Shown here: piece after piece, positions 1 to 7,748 of the stretch
Position numbering within the stretch: the first letter of the stretch is position 1
Layout: every line of letters begins with the position of its first letter
Assembly: GCF_001686925.1 (NCBI RefSeq)
Contig: NZ_LVEN01000046.1
Span: 310,001 to 374,000, forward strand
Direction: 5' to 3'
Length of the DNA: 64,000 bases
Origin: Flavobacterium piscis
Lineage (GTDB): Bacteria; Bacteroidota; Bacteroidia; Flavobacteriales; Flavobacteriaceae
Notes under the pieces: generated by a model
What the model saw: the letters and a program-made list of their open reading frames with translations, nothing else
Told to the model about the DNA's origin: nothing
Database searches by the model: none
Position numbers and translations under genes: made by a program

Positions 1-74
1 TGGTAGATGTGGTAACATATTTGAATAATGAAGAAATTGCTAACGGACAAATGAAAACTGTTTTAGCGAAATGA
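1..74 (+). CDS. C-terminal end of an unidentified pigment-cluster protein (partial)
   Basis: An open frame runs in from the left edge and stops at TGA 72-74, giving the last 23 residues (VDVVTYLNNEEIANGQMK, then TVLAK). The stop overlaps the next start as ATGA, so the two genes are translationally coupled and in one operon. The pattern 'strand, turn NNEE, strand ending in MKTVL' would suit the last strands of a hotdog-fold enzyme, but so short a tail cannot be assigned. Everything upstream is outside the window. Confidence 0.45.
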   Translation, partial: VDVVTYLNNEEIANGQMKTVLAK

Positions 75-541
75 TAGCAGCAATGAAAACCGGAGTTGAT
101 ATACAAAATTACTTACCGCACCGAGCACCAATGCTTATGGTGGATTTAATTTTGGATATAGATGCCAACTTCGTAGAAACCACCTTTCTGATAAAAGAGG
201 ATAATGTTTTTATCGATAATAACGTTTTTATCGAAGCGGGCTTAATCGAAAACACCGCACAGACCTGTTCGTCTATTGTAGGCAAAAAGTATTTTTTTGA
301 CGAAGACGGTACCGAAAATGAAAACGTAAATGTATTGGGTTTTATCAGCGCGATAAAAAACCTTAAAATACATTTGCTGCCAAAAGTGGGTGATACGATT
401 ATTACCAAAGCAACTTTGGTTTCAAAATTCGAAGGCGACGATTATACATTATGTACCATGCGCTGCGCAAGTATATGGGGGCATAAATTACTTTTAGAAT
501 GCGAAATTAATTTGTTCATTCAGAAGATAGTTTCAGTGTAA
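71..541 (+). CDS. ApeP-like 3-hydroxyacyl-ACP dehydratase (hotdog fold)
   Basis: This 156-residue protein belongs to the FabA/FabZ hotdog superfamily, of the type found in aryl-polyene and flexirubin clusters as ApeP. The signature is YLPHRAPMLMVD at residues 14-25 and EAGLIENTAQ at 55-64, where Glu60 aligns with the catalytic Glu of FabZ. There is no HFPG motif and Val46 lies where FabZ has its catalytic His. It may therefore need a partner subunit; the small hotdog protein at 13422 has the complementary His. The inferred role is dehydration of 3-hydroxyacyl-ACP intermediates during polyene extension. The start overlaps the previous stop; an internal ATG at 83 is a possible alternative start. 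Confidence 0.85.
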   Translation: MIAAMKTGVDIQNYLPHRAPMLMVDLILDIDANFVETTFLIKEDNVFIDNNVFIEAGLIENTAQTCSSIVGKKYFFDEDGTENENVNVLGFISAIKNLKIHLLPKVGDTIITKATLVSKFEGDDYTLCTMRCASIWGHKLLLECEINLFIQKIVSV

Positions 542-850
542 ATGAATACTAAGAAGATCATTTTACACCTATTAATCCGGATTGGGATTTTAGTTCTTAT
601 GGTTGGATCTGTTTTTTTAATTTGGTATCTTACCTTTGATCGTCATTCACATTGCCATGGAGATGACCACAAACATTTTGATACTGGTTTAGGATTTTTT
701 ATTATGGAATTTATGGCAGTCCTGTTTTTTTATTTTGGACTTGTAATAGAAATGATTTATTTATTTGTGAAAGAAAAACAAAATTTAGGCTTCGCAAATC
801 TGGGGTTTTTAATAATTAGTTTATGTATCGCATTAGCTTTATATATCTAA
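542..850 (+). CDS. Small membrane protein with a His-rich loop
   Basis: I do not recognise a family. The 102-residue product has three hydrophobic segments at about 10-30, 48-72 and 80-101. Between the first two is a loop of His, Asp and Cys residues (RHSHCHGDDHKHFD, about 34-47), which could bind a metal. The ATG follows the previous stop directly, so it is co-transcribed and probably coupled to the dehydratase gene. Its place inside the pigment operon suggests a role in the inner membrane linked to pigment assembly or export, but nothing in the sequence shows the function. Confidence 0.65.
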   Translation: MNTKKIILHLLIRIGILVLMVGSVFLIWYLTFDRHSHCHGDDHKHFDTGLGFFIMEFMAVLFFYFGLVIEMIYLFVKEKQNLGFANLGFLIISLCIALALYI

Positions 851-865
851 TAAATTAATAATGAA

Positions 866-1270
866 ATGGAAAAAGAAAAAGTACCACAAGATAAAAGCAA
901 CTTAACAAAAAACAACGTTAAAGAACTTTTGTACGCAACCGATGAAAACGGAGATTATACTACAACTCTAAGTACCGGCTGGGAACCCAAAACTATCGCA
1001 CTTTCGAATTCTATTGATGAAATAAACGAGCGAATCGCCGAAGCAAAAATGCAAGTCGAAATTGGCGAAGTAAGCCCTATTGTTTACTATATGGAAGTCA
1101 ATAAAATGGATCTTACTATTTTATCCAGTTATGTTGGAATATGGAAATGGCGTGTAAAAAGGCATTTTAAACCTACCGTTTTTGCCAAATTAAGCGATTC
1201 CATTTTAAAGAAATATGCCGATGCTTTTGAAATTTCAATAGCAGAATTAAAAAACATTAAAAAAGACTAA
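866..1270 (+). CDS. Hypothetical soluble protein of the pigment cluster
   Basis: This 134-residue protein has no signal peptide or membrane segment. The N-terminus (1-30) is polar. The middle (about 50-75) is a charged helix with SIDEINERIAEAK, and the C-terminal half (about 90-134) is basic and helical, with tryptophans in IWKWRVKRHFKP. No catalytic motif is visible. It lies 15 bases after the membrane protein, and its TAA shares a base with the ATG of the BtrH-like gene, so tight coupling with that acyltransferase-like protein is likely. It may be a small accessory factor; the function is unknown. Confidence 0.7.
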   Translation: MEKEKVPQDKSNLTKNNVKELLYATDENGDYTTTLSTGWEPKTIALSNSIDEINERIAEAKMQVEIGEVSPIVYYMEVNKMDLTILSSYVGIWKWRVKRHFKPTVFAKLSDSILKKYADAFEISIAELKNIKKD

Positions 1271-2268
1271 TGCAAATCAATTTCACACATCATCAATCTG
1301 CTCATTGTGAGAACGGAGTAGCTTCCAATTTGTTAAAAAACAACGGACTGAACATCAGCGAACCGATGGTTTTTGGTATTGGCTCTGGACTTTTTTTCGT
1401 GTATTTGCCTTTTATAAAAGTAAATCACGCGCCTGCAATTAGCTATAGAACTTTGCCGGGACAAATTTTTAATAAACTGGCCAATCGTTTAAATTTAAAA
1501 ATAAAAAGACAAAAATTTTCTTCTCCCGCAAATGCAAATAAAGCTTTGGATGAAAATTTAAAAAATAACATTCCAACCGGATTACAAGTTGGCGTGTATC
1601 ATTTGAGTTATTTTCCTGATGAATACCGCTTTCATTTCAACGCACACAATTTGGTCATTTACGGAAAAACCGAAACCGATTATTTGGTCAGCGATCCTGT
1701 GATGGAAACCGTTACGACTTTAACGCATGACGAATTAGACAAAGTGCGTTTTGCCAAAGGTGCTTTTGCTCCAAGAGGACAAATGTATTACCCGATTCAG
1801 ATTCCGAAAGAGGTTGATTTAAAAAGTGCGATCATCAAAGGAATCAAAAATACCTGTCGTGATATGTTGGCACCAATGCCTATTATTGGTGTACGCGGAA
1901 TAAAATTCGTATCGAAACAAATCCGTAAATGGCCTGTAAAACACGGCACCAAAAAAGCCAATCATTATCTGGCACAAATGGTTCGTATGCAGGAAGAAAT
2001 AGGAACCGGCGGCGGAGGTTTTCGTTTTATATATGCCGCTTTTTTACAAGAAGCTTCAGTTATTTTAGGTAACGAAGAATTGAAAATTCTTTCGAAAGAA
2101 ATGACCTTGATTGGAGATTCATGGCGTGATTTTGCTGTAGAAGCTTCCAGAATTTACAAAAACCGAAGTGCCAAAGAAGATGCTTACAATTCCATTGCCG
2201 ATGAACTTTTGAGCATCGCCAACAGAGAAGAAATCTTTTTCAAAAAACTAAAAAAAGCCATTAGCTAA
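1270..2268 (+). CDS. BtrH N-terminal domain protein, putative acyl-ACP acyltransferase
   Basis: The 332-residue product starts with FTHHQSAHCENGVASNLL, the hallmark of the BtrH_N family, and continues with the C-terminal DUF4872-type region. BtrH of butirosin synthesis moves an acyl group from an acyl carrier protein onto an acceptor. Conserved His7/His8, His12 and Cys13 would form the catalytic region, by analogy. No signal peptide is present, so it is cytoplasmic. In this cluster an attractive inference is that it transfers the polyene acid from the carrier protein, for example onto the dialkylresorcinol, but no sequence feature proves the substrate. The start shares one base with the upstream stop, and an ABC transporter follows six bases later. 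Confidence 0.8.
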   Translation: MQINFTHHQSAHCENGVASNLLKNNGLNISEPMVFGIGSGLFFVYLPFIKVNHAPAISYRTLPGQIFNKLANRLNLKIKRQKFSSPANANKALDENLKNNIPTGLQVGVYHLSYFPDEYRFHFNAHNLVIYGKTETDYLVSDPVMETVTTLTHDELDKVRFAKGAFAPRGQMYYPIQIPKEVDLKSAIIKGIKNTCRDMLAPMPIIGVRGIKFVSKQIRKWPVKHGTKKANHYLAQMVRMQEEIGTGGGGFRFIYAAFLQEASVILGNEELKILSKEMTLIGDSWRDFAVEASRIYKNRSAKEDAYNSIADELLSIANREEIFFKKLKKAIS

Positions 2269-2274
2269 TATATT

Positions 2275-3027
2275 TTGCAACCAATTATAAAAATAGAATC
2301 CCTTTCGAAAAAGTACAAAGATGCAGACCAGTATTCTTTGAACAACGTTTCGCTGGATATCAACGAAGGACAGATTTTTGGTTTATTGGGCCCGAACGGT
2401 GCCGGGAAAACCACTTTAATCTCCATGCTTTGCGGATTGATCAAACCAACCTCAGGACATTTTACGATTGATGGACTGAATTACACGAATCATTCTTCAA
2501 AAATCAAAAAAATTATTGGCGTTGTTCCGCAAGAATATGCTTTATATCCCACTTTGACCGCGAGAGAAAATCTCCATTATTTTGGAAGTATGTACGGATT
2601 GAAAGGTACTTACTTAAAAGATAAAGTTGTTGAAACTTTAGATCTTTTGGGTTTACTAAAATTCGCCGACAAACGTATCGAAACTTTTTCAGGCGGAATG
2701 AAACGAAGAGTCAATTTGATTGCCGGAATTCTGCACAAACCTAAAGTTTTATTTCTGGACGAACCAACCGTTGGTGTTGATGTTCAGTCTAAAAATGCCA
2801 TTATCGATTACTTAAAAGTTTTAAACCAAAACGGAACTACGATTATATATACGTCGCATCATTTGGCTGAAGCCGAAGATTTTTGTACCAATATCGCCAT
2901 TCTGGACCGAGGCAGAATTTATGCGCAGGGAACGCCGTCAAGTTTAATTGATGCTACAACTGAAGCACGCAATCTTGAAGAAGTTTTTATTTCATTAACC
3001 GGTAAAGATTTTAGAGATGGTCAATAA
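2275..3027 (+). CDS. ABC transporter ATP-binding protein
   Basis: This 250-residue ABC-2 type ATPase has every expected motif: Walker A GPNGAGKTT (39-47), signature FSGGMKRR (138-145), Walker B VLFLDEPT (158-165) and the switch His in TSHHLAEAE. Translation appears to start at TTG 2275, six bases after the BtrH-like stop; no ATG fits the conserved N-terminus. It overlaps the permease gene by 11 bases, so the two form one transporter. By position it energises export of a pigment precursor or pigment, which is inference. It resembles the drug/lipid-export ATPases of the DrrA/CcmA group. Confidence 0.9.
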   Translation: MQPIIKIESLSKKYKDADQYSLNNVSLDINEGQIFGLLGPNGAGKTTLISMLCGLIKPTSGHFTIDGLNYTNHSSKIKKIIGVVPQEYALYPTLTARENLHYFGSMYGLKGTYLKDKVVETLDLLGLLKFADKRIETFSGGMKRRVNLIAGILHKPKVLFLDEPTVGVDVQSKNAIIDYLKVLNQNGTTIIYTSHHLAEAEDFCTNIAILDRGRIYAQGTPSSLIDATTEARNLEEVFISLTGKDFRDGQ

Positions 3028-4306
3028 AATTTGGATGTCGGTTGTAAAAGAATTTCTCCTGCTTAAACGAGATTTAGGCGGATTGATTATTCTGTTTATC
3101 ATGCCATTGGTTTTGGTAATCACGGTAACTTTAATTCAGGACAGTACTTTTAAAACCATTAGCGATAATAAAATTCCGATTTTATTGGTCGATAAAGACA
3201 ACGGTTCTGTATCGAAAACTGTTTTTGACAATCTTGTAAAAAGCAATTTATTTAGCGTTGTCACACAAATCGACAACAAACCCATTACCGAAGAAGTTGC
3301 CAAAGAAGCTGTTTACAAAGGAAAATTTCAGTTGGCAATTGTAATTCCGAAAGATTTAAGCGTTGATTTACAAGCTAAAATCGATCAGAATGTTCAGAAC
3401 ATTATTAGTAAAATGGGCTTAACCGAAACCGATAGTACTGCACAGACTGAAAAACCCAAAGTAATAAAGGAAAAAGAAGTGAAATTGTATTTTGATCCTG
3501 CGGTTCAGATGAGTTTCAAAAATGCCGTAATGAGTTCGATTGACAAAATGATTTCTCAAATCGAAAGCAAATCTATTTACACCACTTTCGAAAATCAATT
3601 AGGAGAAGGAACTACAGAATTTGAGCAAAAAAGTTTCATTACTTTCAAAGAAATAATCCCGAAAATAAACAACAAAGAAGTCCGTCCCAACTCGGTACAA
3701 CACAATGTTCCGGCCTGGACACTTTTTGCGATATTTTTTATCGTGATTCCGTTGTCTATTAATATAGTAAAAGAAAAATCACAAGGAACATTCGTTCGTT
3801 TATTGACCAATCCGGTTTCTAATTTAGTGGTGATTATTGGTAAAACCATTACCTATTCCGCCATTTGTATGATTCAGTTTTATATGATGGTGGCTGTGGC
3901 GGTGTTTTTATTCCCGCATATTGGTTTGCCTTCCCTAAATATCGAAGGACATTTATTTTTAATGAGTGTCGTGGCTTTATTTTCTGGTTTCGCTGCCATA
4001 GGTTTCGGAATTTTATTAGGAACTGTAGCTAACACACAAGAACAATCAGCACCTTTTGGCGCAACAAGTGTACTTATTCTCGCTGCCGTTGGTGGTGTTT
4101 GGGTACCTGTTTTTGCCATGCCAACGATCATGCAATATATCGCCAAATCGTCACCCATGAACTGGGGATTAGAAGCTTTCTATGATGTTTTATTACGCAA
4201 CGTTTCTTTCCTCGAAATCATCCCAAAAATAAGTTTGTTATTTTTGTTCTTTATTATCACAACATCCATTGCCTTATTTTATGACAAAAAGAAAAGAACA
4301 GTATAA
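3017..4306 (+). CDS. ABC-2 type transporter permease
   Basis: The 429-residue permease has the ABC-2 layout: one membrane helix near the N-terminus (about 20-43), a large extracytoplasmic domain (about 45-235), and five or six helices at about 240-425, including FSGFAAIGFGILLGT. It is the membrane half of the exporter encoded with the ATPase at 2275. The C-terminus overlaps the downstream thioesterase gene. Its presence between acyl-processing genes suggests movement of a lipid-like pigment or intermediate across the inner membrane. Confidence 0.88.
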   Translation: MVNKIWMSVVKEFLLLKRDLGGLIILFIMPLVLVITVTLIQDSTFKTISDNKIPILLVDKDNGSVSKTVFDNLVKSNLFSVVTQIDNKPITEEVAKEAVYKGKFQLAIVIPKDLSVDLQAKIDQNVQNIISKMGLTETDSTAQTEKPKVIKEKEVKLYFDPAVQMSFKNAVMSSIDKMISQIESKSIYTTFENQLGEGTTEFEQKSFITFKEIIPKINNKEVRPNSVQHNVPAWTLFAIFFIVIPLSINIVKEKSQGTFVRLLTNPVSNLVVIIGKTITYSAICMIQFYMMVAVAVFLFPHIGLPSLNIEGHLFLMSVVALFSGFAAIGFGILLGTVANTQEQSAPFGATSVLILAAVGGVWVPVFAMPTIMQYIAKSSPMNWGLEAFYDVLLRNVSFLEIIPKISLLFLFFIITTSIALFYDKKKRTV

Positions 4307-4730
4307 CGAAGCCACTGAACTAACCGTTTCTCACGAAATCAGAATTCGTTTTAACGAAACTGATCCGCTTGGAATCGTTTGGCACGGAAACTATATCACC
4401 TATTTTGAAGATGGACGAGAAGCGTTTGGCCGCCAACACGGACTTACCTATTTGGATATTGGTAATACCGGTTATACAACGCCAATCGTAAAATCGAAAT
4501 GTGAGCATAAATTGTCTTTACGCTACGGCGATGTCGTAACCATAGAAACAACGGTTGTAGATACTCCCGCTGCCAAAATGATCTATCGTTTTAGAATTAT
4601 AGATGCAAAAGGCGAAGTGGCCTGCACCGGAGAAACCGTTCAGGTATTTTTAGACGGCGACGGAAATTTAATGTTGACCAATCCTCCTTTTTACGAAGAA
4701 TGGAAACGAAAAGTGGGGTTATTAAAATAA
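4281..4730 (+). CDS. 4HBT-family acyl-CoA/ACP thioesterase
   Basis: This hotdog thioesterase is about 149 residues long from ATG 4281; a TTG at 4269 would add four residues and seems less likely. The motif RFNETDPLGIVWHGNYITYF carries the Asp-x-x-Gly-x-x-x-x-x-Asn pattern of 4-hydroxybenzoyl-CoA thioesterases, with the Asp of ETDP as the likely catalytic residue. It would hydrolyse an acyl thioester, perhaps releasing or editing the polyene chain. It overlaps the permease gene by 26 bases, so it is in the same operon. A repeat-rich spacer follows. Confidence 0.85.
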   Translation: MTKRKEQYNEATELTVSHEIRIRFNETDPLGIVWHGNYITYFEDGREAFGRQHGLTYLDIGNTGYTTPIVKSKCEHKLSLRYGDVVTIETTVVDTPAAKMIYRFRIIDAKGEVACTGETVQVFLDGDGNLMLTNPPFYEEWKRKVGLLK

Positions 4731-4835
4731 AAGACAAACACGAATTTTCACGAATTAAAAATTAATAAAAATCCGCGTTAATCCGTTTAATCCGTACAAT
4801 CTGTGGCCCATTTAGCAGCCAGAAAAAAAGATAAA
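4731..4835. repeat. Intergenic degenerate repeat (CACGAATT / TTAATCCG type)
   Basis: This spacer between the thioesterase and ketosynthase genes has short direct words: CACGAATTTTCACGAATT at 4739-4756, then CGCGTTAATCCGTTTAATCC and AATCTGTGGC. Related words recur at 15510-15695. It looks like a dispersed non-coding repeat. It also contains the GTG at 4803 that would artificially extend the next gene. Confidence 0.6.
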
Positions 4836-5975
4836 ATGATAAGAGAAGTATATATCAACGAAACGAATTGTATTACGCCTTTAGGTTTTGATGTTGCATC
4901 AAACATTGAAGCAATTGTTCGCGGCGATTCTGGTATTCAATTGCATCAGGATATTGCTTTAATGCCAATTCCGTTTTACGCTTCGATTATTAGTACTGAA
5001 AAAATAAATAGTGCTTTTGAAAAAATCAGCACTGAAAATAAATATTCCCGTTTAGAGAAAATGATGATTTTGGCTTTAGAGCCAATTATCAAAAAATCAG
5101 GAATTGAATTAAATTCAAAAACTGCCTTTATACTTTCGACTACAAAAGGAAATGTTACAGCTTTAAAAAATGATTCAGAGGAAAGTTTCAATAGTGCACA
5201 TTTAGATGTTTTGGCAAAAAATGTTGCGGATTTCTTCAACTTCCAAACACAACCAATTGTCGTTTCAAACGCTTGTGTTTCTGGAATTTTAGCAGTTTCA
5301 GTTGCTAAAAGAATGATTCAGTCTGAGTTGTACGATAATGTATTTGTTGTAGCCGGAGATGAAGTTTCAGAATTTGTTTTGTCCGGTTTTAATTCTTTTC
5401 AGGCGATGAGTGAATTGCCTTGTAAACCGTATTCTAAAAACAGAACCGGCGTAAGTTTAGGAGAAGCAACGGCTGCTGTTTTAATTTCGGCGAATCCGGC
5501 AACCGCAAAAATAAAAGTGATTGGGGATAGTTCGATAAATGATGCGAACCATATTTCGGGTCCATCAAGAACGGGTGAAGGTTTGTTTAGAAGTATTCAG
5601 AATGCTTTGAAAGAAGCTCAAATTGAAGCGGACAAAATCGATTATATTTCAGCACACGGAACAGCAACTCCATTCAACGACGAAATGGAAGCCATTGCAT
5701 TGAATCGTTTGGGTTTACAAAACGTTCCTATAAATAGTTTAAAAGGTTTTTACGGTCACACCTTAGGCGCTTCGGGATTATTAGAAACCGTAATTGGGAT
5801 AGAATCAGTAAATCAAAATATGCTTTTTGAATCGAAAGGTTTTGATGAAATGGGGGTTAGTGAATCTATAAATGTTATTGAGAAAAATGAAGAGGCTAAT
5901 ATTGAGTATTTTTTGAAAACGGCTTCTGGATTTGGAGGTTGTAATACGGCTGTGGTTTTTGAAAAGATGAAATGA
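4836..5975 (+). CDS. Beta-ketoacyl-ACP synthase (FabF-like, catalytic)
   Basis: From ATG 4836 the product is 379 residues. It has the full KAS I/II triad: Cys147 in SNACVSG, His274 in AHGTATP and His308 in GFYGHTLGASG, with Lys303 just before. It would catalyse decarboxylative Claisen condensation on acyl-ACP during polyene or alkyl-chain extension in the cytoplasm. An upstream GTG at 4803 is in frame but falls in repeat DNA and adds residues unlike a ketosynthase N-terminus. The Fic gene begins one base after its stop. It could pair with one of the catalytically dead ketosynthase-like proteins as a KS:CLF complex, as ApeO:ApeC do. Confidence 0.9.
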   Translation: MIREVYINETNCITPLGFDVASNIEAIVRGDSGIQLHQDIALMPIPFYASIISTEKINSAFEKISTENKYSRLEKMMILALEPIIKKSGIELNSKTAFILSTTKGNVTALKNDSEESFNSAHLDVLAKNVADFFNFQTQPIVVSNACVSGILAVSVAKRMIQSELYDNVFVVAGDEVSEFVLSGFNSFQAMSELPCKPYSKNRTGVSLGEATAAVLISANPATAKIKVIGDSSINDANHISGPSRTGEGLFRSIQNALKEAQIEADKIDYISAHGTATPFNDEMEAIALNRLGLQNVPINSLKGFYGHTLGASGLLETVIGIESVNQNMLFESKGFDEMGVSESINVIEKNEEANIEYFLKTASGFGGCNTAVVFEKMK

Positions 5976-5976
5976 A

Positions 5977-6558
5977 ATGGAAAATCAAACTAATTGGACA
6001 CCGTTCCCAGACGATGATTTACTTGGCTTAACAGATAAAAATCAAATCAATGAGTTTGAAGCGTCCGGAATTGCAAAAGCCGAGCTTTATACTTTTGAAT
6101 TAGAAACTGATGTTGAGATTTCAACATCGCTTGTATTGGAAATTCATAAAATTGCATTTGAACAACTTTACGATTGGGCTGGAAAATGGAGAATCACAGA
6201 AGTTTCTGTTGGACAACTAATCCCTCCAAAACCTGTAATGATTCTACAAGCAATGTACCAATTTTTGAATAATCTAAATTTTAAGATTTCAATTTCTAAA
6301 AGTATTGATGATCACATTGATTGCTTAGTTTATGCTCATTATGAATTTATAAAAATTCATCCTTTTAATAATGGTAATGGTAGAACGGGAAGGATTTTAA
6401 TGAATCTTATTGCTTTAAAATTTGGATATCAACCTTTAGAATTATACTATAGAGAAGGAGAAAGCAGGAAATTTTATATCAATGCGATGAAGGCTGCTGA
6501 CAATGGAGATTATAAATTAATAACCCAATTAATTAGTGAAGAACTGGTTTCCTTTTAA
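5977..6558 (+). CDS. Fic family protein (probable AMP-transferase)
   Basis: The 193-residue protein carries the canonical Fic motif HPFNNGNGRTGR at 128-139, with catalytic His128, the anion-binding loop and Arg139. Fic enzymes usually transfer AMP from ATP to a hydroxyl on a target protein. The N-terminus (LLGLTDKNQINEFEASGI) resembles the 'mobile mystery protein B' branch of Fic. I find no S/TxxxEG/N auto-inhibition motif, so a separate antitoxin would be expected. The ATG is one base after the ketosynthase stop, so it is co-transcribed with pigment genes. A small minus-strand ORF overlaps its last 30 bases and is a candidate partner. Confidence 0.88.
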   Translation: MENQTNWTPFPDDDLLGLTDKNQINEFEASGIAKAELYTFELETDVEISTSLVLEIHKIAFEQLYDWAGKWRITEVSVGQLIPPKPVMILQAMYQFLNNLNFKISISKSIDDHIDCLVYAHYEFIKIHPFNNGNGRTGRILMNLIALKFGYQPLELYYREGESRKFYINAMKAADNGDYKLITQLISEELVSF

Positions 6559-6714
6559 TTCTTTCTCTTTTAAAATGGCATCGACAATTTTAACAACTTT
6601 ACTCTTCGAAACCTGTTGGTCTTCTAAAGACATTGTAGAAAATACAGTATCCGTAAGTACTTTTGACAAAAAGCTTTTCTGTTTTAACTGTGGATATTTT
6701 TCGTAGAATTTCAT
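6529..6714 (-). CDS. Small protein convergent with fic, possible Fic antitoxin
   Basis: A 61-residue basic, helix-rich product (MKFYEKYPQLKQKSFLSKVL at the start) is encoded opposite to the pigment genes. I do not recognise the family. It overlaps the 3' end of fic by 30 bases. TAACTTTG, a perfect Bacteroidota -7 box, sits eight to fifteen bases before its ATG, which argues that it is expressed. The stretch STMSLEDQQ contains TxxxED, one residue away from the S/TxxxE(G/N) motif by which antitoxins block the Fic ATP site. The antitoxin role is inference; a chance ORF remains possible. Confidence 0.45.
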   Translation of the reverse strand: MKFYEKYPQLKQKSFLSKVLTDTVFSTMSLEDQQVSKSKVVKIVDAILKEKELKGNQFFTN

Positions 6715-6721
6715 AACTTGA

Positions 6722-6729
6722 CAAAGTTA
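6722..6729 (-). promoter_or_regulatory. Bacteroidota -7 promoter box TAACTTTG
   Basis: On the minus strand this reads TAACTTTG, matching TAnnTTTG, just before the ATG of the small ORF at 6714. Transcription would begin almost at the start codon. A TTG lies 15 bases further upstream as a possible, closely spaced -33 box. Confidence 0.5.
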
Positions 6730-6738
6730 CAAAAAATA

Positions 6739-7353
6739 ATGACTCAAAAAACTAACATACAATCCTACATCACCATCCAAAACAACGAAATTGTTTTGAA
6801 CGGAACCTCTATATTCAAAATAGAACCAACCGATTTTGGTGATTTTTCTAAACAAGCGTATCGCAATTTTGACATTCAATATCCAAAGTTTTTCAAAATG
6901 GATGCTTTGAGCAAATTGGCTTTTTTAGGATCTGAATTGCTTTTGAGTCCTATAAATTGTACTGAACAAGAAAACAATATCGCTTTGGTTTTGGCCAATA
7001 AATCATCGAGTTTAGATACAGATGTCAAGTATCAGGAATCTATTTCGGATAAAGAAAATTACTTTCCGAGTCCTGCGGTTTTTGTTTATACGCTGCCAAA
7101 TATTTGTCTGGGTGAAATAAGTATTCGTCATCAGCTTAAAAGTGAGAATTCTTTCTTTATATTTGATGCTTTCAATACTGAATTTCTGTTTAACTATTCA
7201 GAGATTCTGTTAAACACAAATAAAGCCGATATGGTTCTTTGTGGCTGGGTAGAATTTTTTAATGACAATTACAAAGCCTTTCTTTGCACCATTAGTAAAG
7301 AAGAAAACGAAAAATATAAAAACGAAAATATCAATACATTATATAATAAATAA
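6739..7353 (+). CDS. Ketosynthase-like chain length factor (ApeC-like, Ketoacyl-synt_2)
   Basis: From ATG 6739 the product is 204 residues, about half a ketosynthase. It matches the N-terminal-type ketoacyl synthase family PF13723 seen in ApeC: a FKMDALSKLAFLGSELLL helix, IALVLANKSSSLDTD, and FPSPAVFVYTLPNICLGEISI, the region that normally leads to the active Cys. No TACS Cys and no HGT or GH histidines are present. It probably pairs with a catalytic ketosynthase and sets chain length. A TTG at 6718 is in frame but lies in the divergent promoter region. The carrier protein gene follows two bases later. Confidence 0.75.
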   Translation: MTQKTNIQSYITIQNNEIVLNGTSIFKIEPTDFGDFSKQAYRNFDIQYPKFFKMDALSKLAFLGSELLLSPINCTEQENNIALVLANKSSSLDTDVKYQESISDKENYFPSPAVFVYTLPNICLGEISIRHQLKSENSFFIFDAFNTEFLFNYSEILLNTNKADMVLCGWVEFFNDNYKAFLCTISKEENEKYKNENINTLYNK

Positions 7354-7355
7354 TC

Positions 7356-7613
7356 ATGGAAGCATTAAAAGAAGAATTAAAAAATAAAATCATTACGACT
7401 CTTAATCTTGAAGATATCACAATCGAAGATATTGCTGATAACGATCCTTTGTTTGGAGACGGTTTGGGTTTGGACTCGATTGATGCGCTTGAATTGATCG
7501 TGATTTTAGATAAAGATTACGGAATTAAATTAGTAGACCCAAAAGAAGGAAAAACCATTTTTCAGTCGATCGAAACTATGGCAGCGTATATTAGCGCGAA
7601 CAGAACAAAATAA
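7356..7613 (+). CDS. Acyl carrier protein
   Basis: This 85-residue acidic carrier protein has the phosphopantetheine site in GLGLDSIDALEL, with Ser41 as the attachment residue. The four-helix ACP length and pattern are intact. It would carry the growing polyene or alkyl chain between the ketosynthases, the reductase (not in the window) and the dehydratase pair. It is two bases after the CLF-like gene. A repeat-rich 135-base spacer separates it from the next ketosynthase. Confidence 0.93.
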   Translation: MEALKEELKNKIITTLNLEDITIEDIADNDPLFGDGLGLDSIDALELIVILDKDYGIKLVDPKEGKTIFQSIETMAAYISANRTK

Positions 7614-7696
7614 GACTGCTTAGACTTGCTTAGATTTTTAGACAACTTAGACAAAAATGTCTAAATCTAGAAATTACAAAATCTAAGAAGTCTAAT

Positions 7697-7748
7697 ATCT
7701 AATAATCTAAGCAAGTCTAAAAATCTAATAATCTAAGCAAGTCTAAAA
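7697..7748 (+). repeat. Two perfect 26-bp tandem repeats next to a start codon
   Basis: Two identical 26-base units (7697-7722 and 7723-7748, containing CTAATAATCTAAGCAAGTC) directly abut the ATG at 7749. A shorter related word (TCTAAGAAGTCTAAT) lies just upstream. The stretch at 7619-7642 is largely the reverse complement of the unit, so the spacer 7614-7748 can fold into alternative hairpins that would cover the start of the next gene. Confidence 0.8.

Noticed and set aside
4803..4835. GTG start adding 11 residues to the ketosynthase
   Set aside because: The added residues come from repeat DNA and do not look like a ketosynthase N-terminus; ATG 4836 fits the family start.
5977..6714. Fic plus neighbours as a phage-defence island
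   Set aside because: No integrase, att sites, restriction or other defence genes are near; the neighbours are pigment genes. Only a toxin-antitoxin idea is supported.
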